Both the position numbers and the translations under genes were made by a program. The notes under the pieces were generated by a model that did not search any database, was not told where the DNA came from, and worked only from the letters and a program-made list of their open reading frames with translations. DNA of 25,716 bases from a virus: IMG/VR virus record IMGVR_UViG_3300020410_000053, positions 1 to 25,716 of that record. One strand, 5' to 3'. Shown here in pieces: positions 14,057 to 22,167 of the stretch (positions are counted from its first letter, which is position 1; each line of letters starts with the position of its first letter).

Positions 14057-15918
14057 TGTCTGATTCTACTTATAGATTAATAATGAAAGCAGTAGGCTTT
14101 GATAAGGCTGATCAAAAAACAAAGAAAGTGTCAGGCTCATTAAAGAATTTAGCTGCTAGTGCTGCAAAAGCTGCATCTGCTTATCTAGGAGCTAGAATGT
14201 TAGTTGATGCTGTTAGGCAATCAGTAAAAGCTTATGGGATTCAAGAACAAGCTGTAAAGAGGCTAGATCAAGCTATGGGAGGAAATAGTAAATCTCTACA
14301 AGCTTATGCATCTCAATTACAAGCAGTTACTAGATTCGGAGATGAGACTACTTTAGGGCAGATGGCTTTTCTAGGATCTATAGGAATGACAGAAAAGCAG
14401 ATAAAACAGATAATTCCAGTTGCTATGGATCTGGCTACTGCTACTGGTCAAACTTTAGCATTTGCTGTAAGAAATACCGCTAAAACATATAGTGGATTAG
14501 CTGGAGAGTTAGGAGAGCTAGTTCCTCAGATTAGAGAATTAACTGCTGAAGAAATGAAACAAGGAAAAGCAGTTGAGGTAATGGGAGAGCTTTTTGCTGG
14601 TCAGGCTAAGGCAGATGCAGAATCATTTAATGGCTCTATACAACAGATGACTAATTCTTTAGGAGATCTAGCAGAGCAAGTAGGATCATATATAGCTCCA
14701 GCTATTCAAGGATTTGCTGATGCTTTAGTAGATATTACAAGTGTATCAGTAGCTGATCAGTTAGGAGCTGATAAAGAGGCTATGGATGATCTCTTTGAGG
14801 TTGCATCAGATTTTAATGCTACACAAGAGGTTAGAAAAGATGCTTTAGATGCTATTAATAGTAGCTTTGGATCATACCTACCAGCTTTATTAACTGAAGA
14901 ATCTACTTTGGATGATATTAAAAAGGCACATGCTGCAATAGGTGTAGCCATGCTTAAAAATATAGCTATTGAAGTTAATAAAGAAAAGATAGCTAAAAAT
15001 ATGGCTAAGCAGATGAAGCTTAGAGAAGAAGAGCCTAAGCTTATTAATGCTGCTAAAGATGCAGAGAAAAAATATGTAGAGGCTCTAGATAAAGAAAAAG
15101 CAGAAAGAGAAAAGCTAAACAAAGTTCATGTAGAAGGTATTACTAATACTAGTAGGCATAAAGATGATATGGCTGAATTTGAAACAGCATTAGTATCTAA
15201 TGTAGATGCTTATGCTGCTTTAGGTAATGGAGTTACTAATGCTAATGCTGCATGGGCAGAATCTACAGAAGCTTTACAAGCTAATAGAGATGCACAGCAA
15301 GAGGTTATAGATAATAATGTTATTTTAATCCAACAAGGAGAGGAACTAGCTGAAACTTATAGTAATGCGGAAGAAACAGCGGGATCTAGCAATACAACTA
15401 TAGAGGAAAAGATAAGCTTATATCAGAATTTAAAAAAGAATATGATAGATTACTTTACTGCTGAAGAAACTGGAAGAAAGGCAGCATCTAAGTTAGAATT
15501 GGAATCTATTGCTATGTCTGCTCAATCAGCTAAACAAGGAGCATTAACTGCTATTCAAGCTGAAATATCTAAAGCTACAGCTATATTAATCTCATCTATG
15601 TTAAAAAGTGTTCCATATCCTTTAAATCTAGTATTAGCAGCTACTGCTGGAGGAGCTGTAAATGCTCTAATGAGTGATGCGGTAGCTAGAAATCTAGCAG
15701 AAGGATATGATGGAGTAGTTACTAGTCCTACATTATTTAGAGCTGGAGAGCAAGGAGCAGAAAGGATTCAGGTTACTAATTTAACTAAATCTGATGGAGG
15801 GATTAATTCTCCCGGCGGATCATCAAATATTGTTATTAATGCAGAGGTAGCTACTGAGGAGTTCCTTGATAAAGTGATTGATTATATTGATAACAAGCAA
15901 TCAATGAATCTAGCATGA
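14056..15918 (+). CDS. Tail tape measure protein
   Basis: This protein sets tail length and helps DNA pass into the cell. It is 620 residues and mostly helical, with an Ala-rich start (LKNLAASAAKAASAYLGARML), the TMP-like stretch AMGGNSKSLQAYASQLQAVTRFGD, long charged coiled coils (about 320-440), a hydrophobic membrane-active segment near 520-545 (ISSMLKSVPYPLNLVLAAT) and the frequent end motif FRAGEQGAERIQV. By the common rule of about 0.15 nm per residue the tail would be near 90 nm. It follows the chaperones with a TAATG overlap. Confidence 0.93.
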   Translation: MSDSTYRLIMKAVGFDKADQKTKKVSGSLKNLAASAAKAASAYLGARMLVDAVRQSVKAYGIQEQAVKRLDQAMGGNSKSLQAYASQLQAVTRFGDETTLGQMAFLGSIGMTEKQIKQIIPVAMDLATATGQTLAFAVRNTAKTYSGLAGELGELVPQIRELTAEEMKQGKAVEVMGELFAGQAKADAESFNGSIQQMTNSLGDLAEQVGSYIAPAIQGFADALVDITSVSVADQLGADKEAMDDLFEVASDFNATQEVRKDALDAINSSFGSYLPALLTEESTLDDIKKAHAAIGVAMLKNIAIEVNKEKIAKNMAKQMKLREEEPKLINAAKDAEKKYVEALDKEKAEREKLNKVHVEGITNTSRHKDDMAEFETALVSNVDAYAALGNGVTNANAAWAESTEALQANRDAQQEVIDNNVILIQQGEELAETYSNAEETAGSSNTTIEEKISLYQNLKKNMIDYFTAEETGRKAASKLELESIAMSAQSAKQGALTAIQAEISKATAILISSMLKSVPYPLNLVLAATAGGAVNALMSDAVARNLAEGYDGVVTSPTLFRAGEQGAERIQVTNLTKSDGGINSPGGSSNIVINAEVATEEFLDKVIDYIDNKQSMNLA

Positions 15919-18572
15919 TCACAATACCTAATGATTTTAAAACATCTACTTTAAATGAAATATGGGCAATCCATATACACTTAGAAAAAGAATATACTCC
16001 ATATATATATGATTCAGGGAGTGCAACTGGAATAGGAGTTATTTGTTCAGGAAATAGAATGTATATAATAGATCTGACTAATAGTGGAAAGGATTCTTTT
16101 AAAGCATTTGTATGTGGGCATGGAATAAGATATAAAGTAGAATTTCCTGATGCAAGTGCATCTGATAAAGCTGCTACTCATGGAATATATAATTTCAGAT
16201 CATCATGGAGAGGTAATATATATACTGGAGATGATCAAACTGGAGCTTTTACTAATTTTTCAACTCAGAGAATAAGAATAACTCCTATGTATCCTTATTT
16301 AAGGCTATCTACAGCTCCTTTCCATTCAGAAGATACTGCTACAAGAGTAATTAATGGTGTTCAATATCCATCATTAAATACTCCTTATGATCCAGTTATT
16401 ACTAAAATAGGATCTATAAATGATAAAATAGATATTATAAAAAGTAAATCAAAAACATCTAATATTACTTTTAGCTTTGCAGATGATAAGAATAATACTG
16501 GTATCACAAATGGTAGCTCTCATAATTTGATAGAAAGATACTCTGAAATTCTATGCACATCAGATAAGAATTATGATGGAATATCAGCTATTAATCAAAA
16601 GTGTGAAATATTCTCAGTAAATCAGAATCAGGTTAATGATACAATTCAAACAAGAACTAAAATATATGAAGGCAAGATTAACAGAGTTTCTTTAGCTAAT
16701 GGATTAGTTAATGTAAGTGTAACAGCAGAAAAGCCTTTTAGCAATAGAATTATACCTAGTGTTACTGATCCTAATACTAATACTTTAGGAACTTTAGCTT
16801 ATGGTAATTATAGCAGTAATACATCAGCAGATAATTATACTGGGAGAAAGTTCTTTCCAATTCCTTATGCTTTTTCTAAAGATAGATTTAAAAACAATTA
16901 TTATACATTACCTCAGAATCTAGTATCATATGCATCTGCTACTCCTCATTATTATGATAGAACTAATAACAAGTTTTTTCCATTAGTTCAATCTGATTAT
17001 TCTACTTTACTTACAGAAACAATTCAAAGCGGAGGAAATTACTACTCAGTAGTAGATTCTCATTATAGAAAAAATGTGATAGTTAAAGCTAATGTTAATA
17101 CAGATGGAGTAAAAGATACTGATTCTAGTGGAATAATAGAAGGGAATGTAACTCATCCTGAGGTAACTAATTCTAGCATACTTAATACATATGATAATCA
17201 ATCTAGTTCTAATGAAACTACTACTTATGGAGCTATGTATAGACAAATATCCTATACAGCAGATGCATTAAGTCCTGATTTTTTATTATCAACATCTTAT
17301 CCTAGCAATCAATCTCCAGTAGGAGCAGTAGATGTTGTAAGTGGTTACTCACATAAACTGCAATCAGATGTAACAATTAAAGTTACTTATTCTCATGTTG
17401 ATATTTATTGGACTTCACATCCTTCTAATACATTGAATCAGTATGCTAATTCTGGAGGAATTAATAACATGAGAATAGTTTTAGCTGATGCTGCTAATGA
17501 TGCTATAAAAGCTAATATTATACAATTTACAAATGCTTATTTTTCATCTAATGGAGGAACACATACACCTACACAAGTATCTTATGATGTTCCTAAAGCA
17601 ACTTATGAAGGAACTACATCTCCATCTATAAGGTTTACTATTCCTGAGTTTCAGACAGATGGTGTTACTGGTCAATTTTACAACTATTATTTTACATGCA
17701 GATTCTATGATATTATACTAAGCTTTAAAACTGCTATAGATCAAGGAGATGAGGAGCAGATGGAACAAGCAGTAACTGGAATTGATAAGCTTTACATGGG
17801 AGTAGATGGTATTAAAAGATCATGGGATACTGGAAATGCTTGTATCAGACCTCATGAAATACATAGAGATTTATTATGGAGAGAGTGTGGGATACAAGAT
17901 ACTCCTCAAGGATGGGCAGATTTAGAAGCTGCTAGAACTAGCTTTAATGCTAGATTTTGGATAAATAAAGAAAAGAGTTTAGAGAAAACACTAGATAAGT
18001 TGCAAGAGGAGGGAGCTTTTATATTCAGATATAATACTCAAGGAGATCCAGCATATATATATGTTAAAGATTCATATAGTTCAGCAGATGTTAGCTCTGA
18101 AATAAGATTAAGAGATATATCTGATATTAAAAGTAACTGCACATCTAATGATAAGCTAATTACTAAGATTAACTTTAAATATGATAAAGATCCAGCTACT
18201 AATGATTATGTTAATGAAGCAACTCATGAAGATTCTGAAGCTAGAGAAAGATATGGGATGAATACTCTTGATCAGGTTATGGATAAAAGCCTAGATGTAG
18301 TAGTTGATACAACTGGAGTAACAGCATTAGCTAATTACTATTTTAAGATAGCAGCTCAAACTAAATCTATAGTAGAATTTACATTAATAAATCCAGCTAA
18401 ATATGGTTTAGAAATTGGAGATATTATTCAGTTTAGAAATCAAGAACTAAGTAATAAGATTGTAGGAGTAATGACTGGAAGGTTAGGAGATTATTATTAT
18501 ATGATCACAAGCATAAGAAGGACACTAGGAAAGGGAGTTAAAATTCAAGCAAGGGAGGTTTATCAGAGCTAA
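15915..18572 (+). CDS. Tail tip / hub protein, 885 residues
   Basis: Following the tape measure with an ATGA overlap, this is the largest gene of the window. The N-terminal two thirds is Ser/Thr/Asn-rich beta sequence without a recognised domain, which may carry host-contact functions. The C-terminal 150 residues resemble the hub domain of siphophage tail tips: a repeated strand pattern with KITKINFKYDKD-like spacing, a long helix (TGVTALANYYFKIAAQTK), then GLEIGDIIQFRNQEL and a final YYMITSIRRTL strand pair. No peptidase or lysozyme motif was seen. Specific assignment is uncertain. Confidence 0.7.
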   Translation: MITIPNDFKTSTLNEIWAIHIHLEKEYTPYIYDSGSATGIGVICSGNRMYIIDLTNSGKDSFKAFVCGHGIRYKVEFPDASASDKAATHGIYNFRSSWRGNIYTGDDQTGAFTNFSTQRIRITPMYPYLRLSTAPFHSEDTATRVINGVQYPSLNTPYDPVITKIGSINDKIDIIKSKSKTSNITFSFADDKNNTGITNGSSHNLIERYSEILCTSDKNYDGISAINQKCEIFSVNQNQVNDTIQTRTKIYEGKINRVSLANGLVNVSVTAEKPFSNRIIPSVTDPNTNTLGTLAYGNYSSNTSADNYTGRKFFPIPYAFSKDRFKNNYYTLPQNLVSYASATPHYYDRTNNKFFPLVQSDYSTLLTETIQSGGNYYSVVDSHYRKNVIVKANVNTDGVKDTDSSGIIEGNVTHPEVTNSSILNTYDNQSSSNETTTYGAMYRQISYTADALSPDFLLSTSYPSNQSPVGAVDVVSGYSHKLQSDVTIKVTYSHVDIYWTSHPSNTLNQYANSGGINNMRIVLADAANDAIKANIIQFTNAYFSSNGGTHTPTQVSYDVPKATYEGTTSPSIRFTIPEFQTDGVTGQFYNYYFTCRFYDIILSFKTAIDQGDEEQMEQAVTGIDKLYMGVDGIKRSWDTGNACIRPHEIHRDLLWRECGIQDTPQGWADLEAARTSFNARFWINKEKSLEKTLDKLQEEGAFIFRYNTQGDPAYIYVKDSYSSADVSSEIRLRDISDIKSNCTSNDKLITKINFKYDKDPATNDYVNEATHEDSEARERYGMNTLDQVMDKSLDVVVDTTGVTALANYYFKIAAQTKSIVEFTLINPAKYGLEIGDIIQFRNQELSNKIVGVMTGRLGDYYYMITSIRRTLGKGVKIQAREVYQS

Positions 18573-19651
18573 TGCAATATATTAAAAAGCCTAGATTTTA
18601 TACAGATTTTATAACTGCTCAAAGGCAAGGAGGATTACAATCTACTCCAGTAGCAGTAACTAGCACAATAAATATTATAAATTCACATGATATATATGAT
18701 TTAATAGATAATGATCCATCAAATTATATAACTTTTGATGCTAATGGAGAAAGTGCATCTATTACAATATACTTTGAGGATATATATCAGAGAGAATCAA
18801 ATGAGATGAATAATCCTGATATTAATAGCAATATAGATTGTATTCAGATACTAGGGCATAACCTATATCAAGCTGGAGCTAAAATTCAAGTTTTAAGCGG
18901 AGAAACTAACACTTTTGCAACTAATATTAATCATACACCTAATTTATTGAAATCATATGGATCTGGCTTAGCTAATCCAGCTGCTCCAGCACCTATGACA
19001 CATATTCAAATTACAGAGAATGGATCTCATGTTTATAAGATAGGATCAACTACTACTTATAGATATTGGGCATTAAAAATTGAGCCTATGGGAGCATCAT
19101 ATACATCAGATATAAAGTTAGGGTGTTTAAGAATAGGTAAGATTATAGAAGCTCCTCATGCTGTTAATGTATCAGAAAAGCAAACAAGCTTTAAAAATTA
19201 TAAAAAGATGAAATCTTTAGGAGGGCATGTTTTTAGTGTTCAAACAAGTAGAAATCCTATGTGGTTTAATAATAGACCTCCAATGGAAAACTATAATGAA
19301 ACTCAAAGACCTGAGATAGCAGTATTGAAAACTCATTCCTATGGATATACTCCAACTAATTATTCTATGGAACTTTCCTATGTTAGTGATTCAGATTATC
19401 AAGCTAGATCAGGCTTAGGATCAGGAGAATGGTTTGATATTCAATCTGACACATCTTTAAGCGGATTATATGCTCAAACTTTACAAGGACACTTACCAGT
19501 TTTAATGGAAAAAGATTGCAATACATTTCCTAATACAAATCATGATAGGTCAGGAGCTGGTTTTAGCTGGGGATATATAAATAAGTTTGATAGAACTAGA
19601 ATAGCTCCTAATCTATGGAATGTTAGCCTAGATTTTAATGAAACAATATAA
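18572..19651 (+). CDS. Tail tip protein with possible discoidin-like domain
   Basis: This is the last gene of the tail operon, 359 residues. Residues about 35-200 have the spacing of galactose-binding/F5-8C jelly rolls: a DNDPSNYITF strand, an IDCIQILGHNL strand, KIQVLSGE, then a late TYRYWALKIEP and KLGCLRIGKI. Such domains often bind cell-surface sugars, which would suit a receptor-contact role. The C-terminal half is aromatic-rich (SAGF-like, WGYINKF, LWNVSLDF). The domain call is by eye. It overlaps the previous stop, and terminators follow. Confidence 0.6.
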   Translation: MQYIKKPRFYTDFITAQRQGGLQSTPVAVTSTINIINSHDIYDLIDNDPSNYITFDANGESASITIYFEDIYQRESNEMNNPDINSNIDCIQILGHNLYQAGAKIQVLSGETNTFATNINHTPNLLKSYGSGLANPAAPAPMTHIQITENGSHVYKIGSTTTYRYWALKIEPMGASYTSDIKLGCLRIGKIIEAPHAVNVSEKQTSFKNYKKMKSLGGHVFSVQTSRNPMWFNNRPPMENYNETQRPEIAVLKTHSYGYTPTNYSMELSYVSDSDYQARSGLGSGEWFDIQSDTSLSGLYAQTLQGHLPVLMEKDCNTFPNTNHDRSGAGFSWGYINKFDRTRIAPNLWNVSLDFNETI

Positions 19652-19676
19652 GATCTTCTCTACCTTGTCCGCACAG

Positions 19677-19706
19677 AAAGAGCCTTGCTATTTAGTGAGG
19701 CTTTTT
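19677..19706 (+). terminator. Terminator at the end of the tail operon
   Basis: AAAGAGCCT (19677-19685) pairs with AGGCTTTTT (19698-19706), with one G-U pair, around a 12-base loop. The 3' arm itself holds the T-run. It lies 25 bases after the last tail gene and fits the end of the rightward late transcript. Confidence 0.65.
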
Positions 19707-19707
19707 C

Positions 19708-19728
19708 ATTTATGCCTTATTTATGCCT
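19708..19728 (+). repeat. 21-bp direct repeat, left arm-like integrase site
   Basis: The 21 bases are identical to 19888-19908. Each copy contains TATGCCT twice, 11 bp apart (one helical turn), at 19711 and 19722. A further shared octamer TTAGGCTT follows at 19745 here and at 19911 on the other side. Paired repeats around an attachment core are typical of arm-type sites bound by the N-terminal domain of tyrosine integrases. Confidence 0.7.
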
Positions 19729-19772
19729 AAAATATTGGATATTATTAGGCTTTAATGGACTTTATAAAAAAC

Positions 19773-19798
19773 AAAAGCCTCCGATTAAAGAGGCTTTT
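19773..19798. terminator. Bidirectional terminator next to attP
   Basis: AAAAGCCTC (19773-19781) pairs perfectly with GAGGCTTTT (19790-19798) around an 8-base loop. On the plus strand it is followed by T; on the minus strand by TTTTGTTTTTT, giving the stronger end. On the minus strand it lies just past the tRNA CCA, so it probably came with the host tRNA gene and now ends the leftward integrase transcript. Confidence 0.75.
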
Positions 19799-19801
19799 TC
19801 A

Positions 19802-19876
19802 TGGCGGAGAGTATGAGATTTGAACTCATGCATGATTGTTACATCATGACGGATTAGCAATCCGCATACTTTAGAG
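19802..19876 (-). other. attP core: 3' part of a tRNA-Ser(GCU) gene
   Basis: Read on the minus strand, the stretch has an anticodon arm CGGA-TTGCTAA-TCCG (anticodon GCT at 19858-19856), a long variable arm CATGAT-GTAACA-ATCATG, a T arm ATGAG-TTCAAAT-CTCAT, acceptor 3' strand ACTCTCC, discriminator G and CCA (end at 19802). The 5' acceptor strand and most of the D arm are missing, and no GGAGAGT is found upstream. Phages that integrate in tRNA genes carry just such a 3' part so the host gene is restored after insertion. Phage genes flank it on both sides, so this is attP and not attL or attR. Confidence 0.82.
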
Positions 19877-19887
19877 GAGAATATTGT

Positions 19888-19908
19888 ATTTATGCCTTAT
19901 TTATGCCT
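19888..19908 (+). repeat. 21-bp direct repeat, right arm-like integrase site
   Basis: This is the identical second copy of 19708-19728, on the other side of the tRNA fragment. It overlaps the stop codon of the integrase gene (19901-19903), so arm site and coding end share sequence. Confidence 0.7.
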
Positions 19909-20758
19909 TTTTAGGCTTAAAAACAGCCTTTAAATACTCTAATGGAAATGATTTTAAATAGTTCTGAGTAGTTGATAGGTTTGAGTGTCCTAACAACTCA
20001 CTAACTTTCCATATGTTCCCATCATATTTAGATAGCATCTCACATGCAAAAGTATGCCTAAAAGAATGAATAGTATAATCATAATCTAAATACTTACAGA
20101 TTTTACTAAATGCTCTGCCTATAGTTTCAGGATGAATAGTTTTAATCATATCCTGATGAGCATCTAGGTAGGAGCTTATATCTTTTTGCATTGGAACTAT
20201 CCTATACTTATCTCTCTTTCCTAATACATGGAAGAAATCTCCATCAATTCTAAGTGAATAAATCTCAGATCTCCTAATTCCAGTATATAAATAGATTCTC
20301 CATAAATCATTAAAAAATATACCACTATAAATAGATTCTCTTTTAGTTCCTAGTATATCTAATGTAGCCTCAAATATCTTATCTAAATGATCTGGATGAA
20401 TAAAGTTGTTCTTTTTATCCTTATCCTCTATCTCCTTTATATAAAAAGGCATCTCTTTAAGCAGCTCAGTTTCTTTTATCATATAATTAAAGAAAGCTCT
20501 AATTCCTCTTAATCTTATGTTAATAGTGGTAGGATCTAAGCTCTCTTGCATGGCTCTTACTATCTTATGCTTATGTGATCTATTTAAAGTATCTAGATCT
20601 AAATTTCCAGTGATACTTTTCATGGTATTTACAGCAAGTTCATAAGATTTAATAGTAGATGGCTTGATTTGATTCTTCTTACCATTAATAAATATTTTAA
20701 GTGCATCAGATATAGAGATAGATTCCTTGTAATCTGATTTTAATATTCCATTCTTCAT
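19901..20758 (-). CDS. int: Tyrosine-type site-specific integrase
   Basis: It joins attP to the host attB by strand exchange. Numbered from the ATG at 20758, the core-binding helices are at 13-110 and the catalytic domain at 120-285. All catalytic residues are visible: Arg162 in YTGIRRSEIYSLR, Lys181 in LGKRDKYRIVPM, His231/Arg234 in HSFRHTF, His258 in LLGHSNLSTTQNY, and nucleophile Tyr267. From this ATG it has 285 residues, short for a phage integrase, because the arm-binding domain is encoded in frame upstream (20759-20923) without a usual start codon. The real protein is probably about 340 residues. It is on the same leftward transcript as the repressor and lies next to attP. Confidence 0.93.
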   Translation of the reverse strand: MKNGILKSDYKESISISDALKIFINGKKNQIKPSTIKSYELAVNTMKSITGNLDLDTLNRSHKHKIVRAMQESLDPTTINIRLRGIRAFFNYMIKETELLKEMPFYIKEIEDKDKKNNFIHPDHLDKIFEATLDILGTKRESIYSGIFFNDLWRIYLYTGIRRSEIYSLRIDGDFFHVLGKRDKYRIVPMQKDISSYLDAHQDMIKTIHPETIGRAFSKICKYLDYDYTIHSFRHTFACEMLSKYDGNIWKVSELLGHSNLSTTQNYLKSFPLEYLKAVFKPKKA

Positions 20759-20923
20759 AAGAGTGAGTTCAGCATTTTTAGCTTTTAATACTTTTTCAGC
20801 ATCTTTCTTATTGCAATAAAGATACTGCCTAATTCTTTTTTTAGTTATTGGATTGTAGTAATCTAAAAGATAGCATGGTTGCTGCTTAGATTTAATATAT
20901 AGCCTAATAGTAGCAATAATCAG
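20759..20923 (-). other. In-frame N-terminal arm-binding extension of the integrase, non-AUG start
   Basis: Fifty-five codons without a stop run in frame into the integrase ATG. They read as a classical arm-binding domain: ATIRLYIKS, then QPCYLLDYYNPITKKRIRQY, then CNKKDAEKVLKAKNAEL. There is no ATG, GTG or TTG in this stretch. The most upstream plausible start is CTG at 20923-20921, overlapping the repressor stop as CTGA; ATT codons follow. Upstream the frame meets TAA 12 bases earlier. A sequence error or a -1 fusion with the repressor are alternatives. Confidence 0.65.
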
Positions 20924-21780
20924 GAATTGTTTTGTTTATTATAATAATTTTCTATTTCTTCCTGATATTTCTCTTTAGTGGTTTTCTCCATTTGAACAAA
21001 GCTATATCTATCTCCTATAGATACTGAGTATGAGCTAACATAAACAGAGCTACCATCTAATCTCCTTAATTTCCATACATTAAAAGGATAATTATCTTTT
21101 TTTGCTGATTGTGTTGAGGCTACCTCTCCAGAGCCTTTATGTAAAGCAGAAATAATATCACATTTAAAATGATCATCAGGATGAATCACATTATCCCACT
21201 TAAATTCTTTTGACAGCATAACTATAGGAGAATATCCTAAAAGCCTTGCATAAGCTGATGAAACAGAGTGATAAGTTTGATCATCTACTTTTGTTATTAT
21301 TTGATACTCTGCATGGTCTATCTGAGGCATGTTGCATTGTTCTTTCTTTGTTAATTTATCTAATTTCTTATTAACAACTGCTAACTCAGTTTTAAGTTTT
21401 TGTAGTTCTTTATCTTTCTGATCTAAAGATTTATATAAAAGCTTTTTATCCCTTCTCAAATCAGATATAAGTTCATCTGTAGTAAATTTCATACTATCAT
21501 CCTCATTTGAATTTTGGTCTATGTCTAAATTTTTGTTTTCAAATGAAACATATCCTTTATCAAAAACTACCTCTTTATCTAATAATTTAGCTAAAGCAAT
21601 TATATTAGATGATCTAATCTTATAGTTCTCTATTGTTCTCCATTTAAATATAGTAGATCTAGATACATTAAGCTTTAAACCTAACTCAATATCAGATAAT
21701 CCGCTGTGCTGAATTGCCTTTTTAATGGAAGGATGCATAATTGACTTCATGCTATAATTTATAACTTTATAATGTTTCAT
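20920..21780 (-). CDS. Repressor-like regulator: HTH, coiled coil and PAS domain
   Basis: This is probably the lysogeny repressor, judged from its divergent position to a Cro-like operon and upstream of int. From the ATG at 21780 it has 286 residues. A helix-turn-helix lies at about 22-48 (LSDIELGLKLNVSRSTIFKWR), then an acidic linker, a coiled coil at 105-146, and a PAS fold at about 158-265 (SAYARLLGYSP, DNVIHPDDHFKC, WKLRRLDGSSVYVSS). No S24 peptidase Ser/Lys pair is present, so SOS self-cleavage is not expected; PAS domains sense ligands, redox state or partners. The ATG fits a leaderless start 8 bases after a -10 box. Later in-frame ATGs at 21750 and 21738 are possible. Confidence 0.78.
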   Translation of the reverse strand: MKHYKVINYSMKSIMHPSIKKAIQHSGLSDIELGLKLNVSRSTIFKWRTIENYKIRSSNIIALAKLLDKEVVFDKGYVSFENKNLDIDQNSNEDDSMKFTTDELISDLRRDKKLLYKSLDQKDKELQKLKTELAVVNKKLDKLTKKEQCNMPQIDHAEYQIITKVDDQTYHSVSSAYARLLGYSPIVMLSKEFKWDNVIHPDDHFKCDIISALHKGSGEVASTQSAKKDNYPFNVWKLRRLDGSSVYVSSYSVSIGDRYSFVQMEKTTKEKYQEEIENYYNKQNNS

Positions 21781-21788
21781 TGAAAGTA

Positions 21789-21817
21789 ATCTAATGATTC
21801 TTATTGTATAGTTACAA
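21789..21817 (-). promoter_or_regulatory. Leftward promoter for the repressor (PRM-like)
   Basis: On the minus strand TTGTAA (21817-21812) and TTAGAT (21794-21789) are 17 bases apart. The -10 box ends 8 bases before the ATG at 21780, so the transcript would start at or within two bases of the ATG (leaderless). A TTGTA-TAGT-TACAA inverted repeat (21804-21817) covers the -35 box. Confidence 0.5.
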
Positions 21818-21849
21818 GTAGAATTATTTAATAAAATGTTAAATATATG

Positions 21850-21878
21850 TTGTTTATTGTTTCTTAAATAGTTAATAT
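21850..21878 (+). promoter_or_regulatory. Rightward early promoter (PR-like)
   Basis: TTGTTT (21850-21855) and TAATAT (21873-21878) have a 17-base spacer. The expected transcript start is near 21885, directly at the inverted repeat 21886-21903. It faces away from the repressor promoter. Confidence 0.5.
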
Positions 21879-21885
21879 TAGGAAG

Positions 21886-21903
21886 CAATAGGAAACACTA
21901 TTG
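21886..21903. promoter_or_regulatory. Candidate operator, inverted repeat
   Basis: CAATAG (21886-21891) and CTATTG (21898-21903) form a perfect 6-bp inverted repeat around GAAACA, at the expected start of the early transcript. Related TTATTG half-sites lie at 21801-21806 and 21854-21859, so repressor or Cro-like protein could bind several times in the region. Confidence 0.5.
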
Positions 21904-21936
21904 ATAATGTTAGAGGAAAAAATAAAGGAGAATAAG

Positions 21937-22167
21937 ATGGGTATAATGAGTGAATTAGCAAGAGAGATGGAGAATCAATATGATGGATCAGAAGGTATTG
22001 ATTTAGAGAAAGTAATGAGTAAAAAACTTTCAGAAAAAGAAATTATTAATAAGCATTTACAAAGTGAATTAGAAAAGTTTATAGAGTTTGGAGAAAAACA
22101 AAATTCAAAGTTTAATATGGGATTAATAAGAGCATATTTAGAAAGTTTAAAAAAGGAGCAGAAATAA
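21937..22167 (+). CDS. First early protein, hypothetical, 76 residues
   Basis: The ATG at 21937 has an excellent AAAGGAG site (21924-21930), better than starts at 21901 or 21907. The product is helical and strongly charged (MSELAREMENQYDGSEG, KLSEKEIINKHLQSELEKF). Its stop overlaps the next start (TAATG). As the first gene after the early promoter it could be an anti-repressor or regulator. No family is recognised. Confidence 0.6.
   Translation: MGIMSELAREMENQYDGSEGIDLEKVMSKKLSEKEIINKHLQSELEKFIEFGEKQNSKFNMGLIRAYLESLKKEQK

Noticed and set aside
14757-15122. A 121-residue minus-strand frame in the tape measure gene
   Set aside because: It is the reverse of an Ala/Lys/Glu-rich coiled coil, giving a false Ser/Leu-rich hydrophobic protein. 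No supporting signals were found.
19802-19876. A functional tRNA-Ser gene
   Set aside because: The 5' acceptor strand and most of the D arm are missing, so no full cloverleaf can form.
19708-19908. The 21-bp repeats read as attL and attR of a small element
   Set aside because: Only 159 bases lie between them, with no gene, and the tRNA fragment in the middle is the likely core. Arm-type sites explain both copies better.
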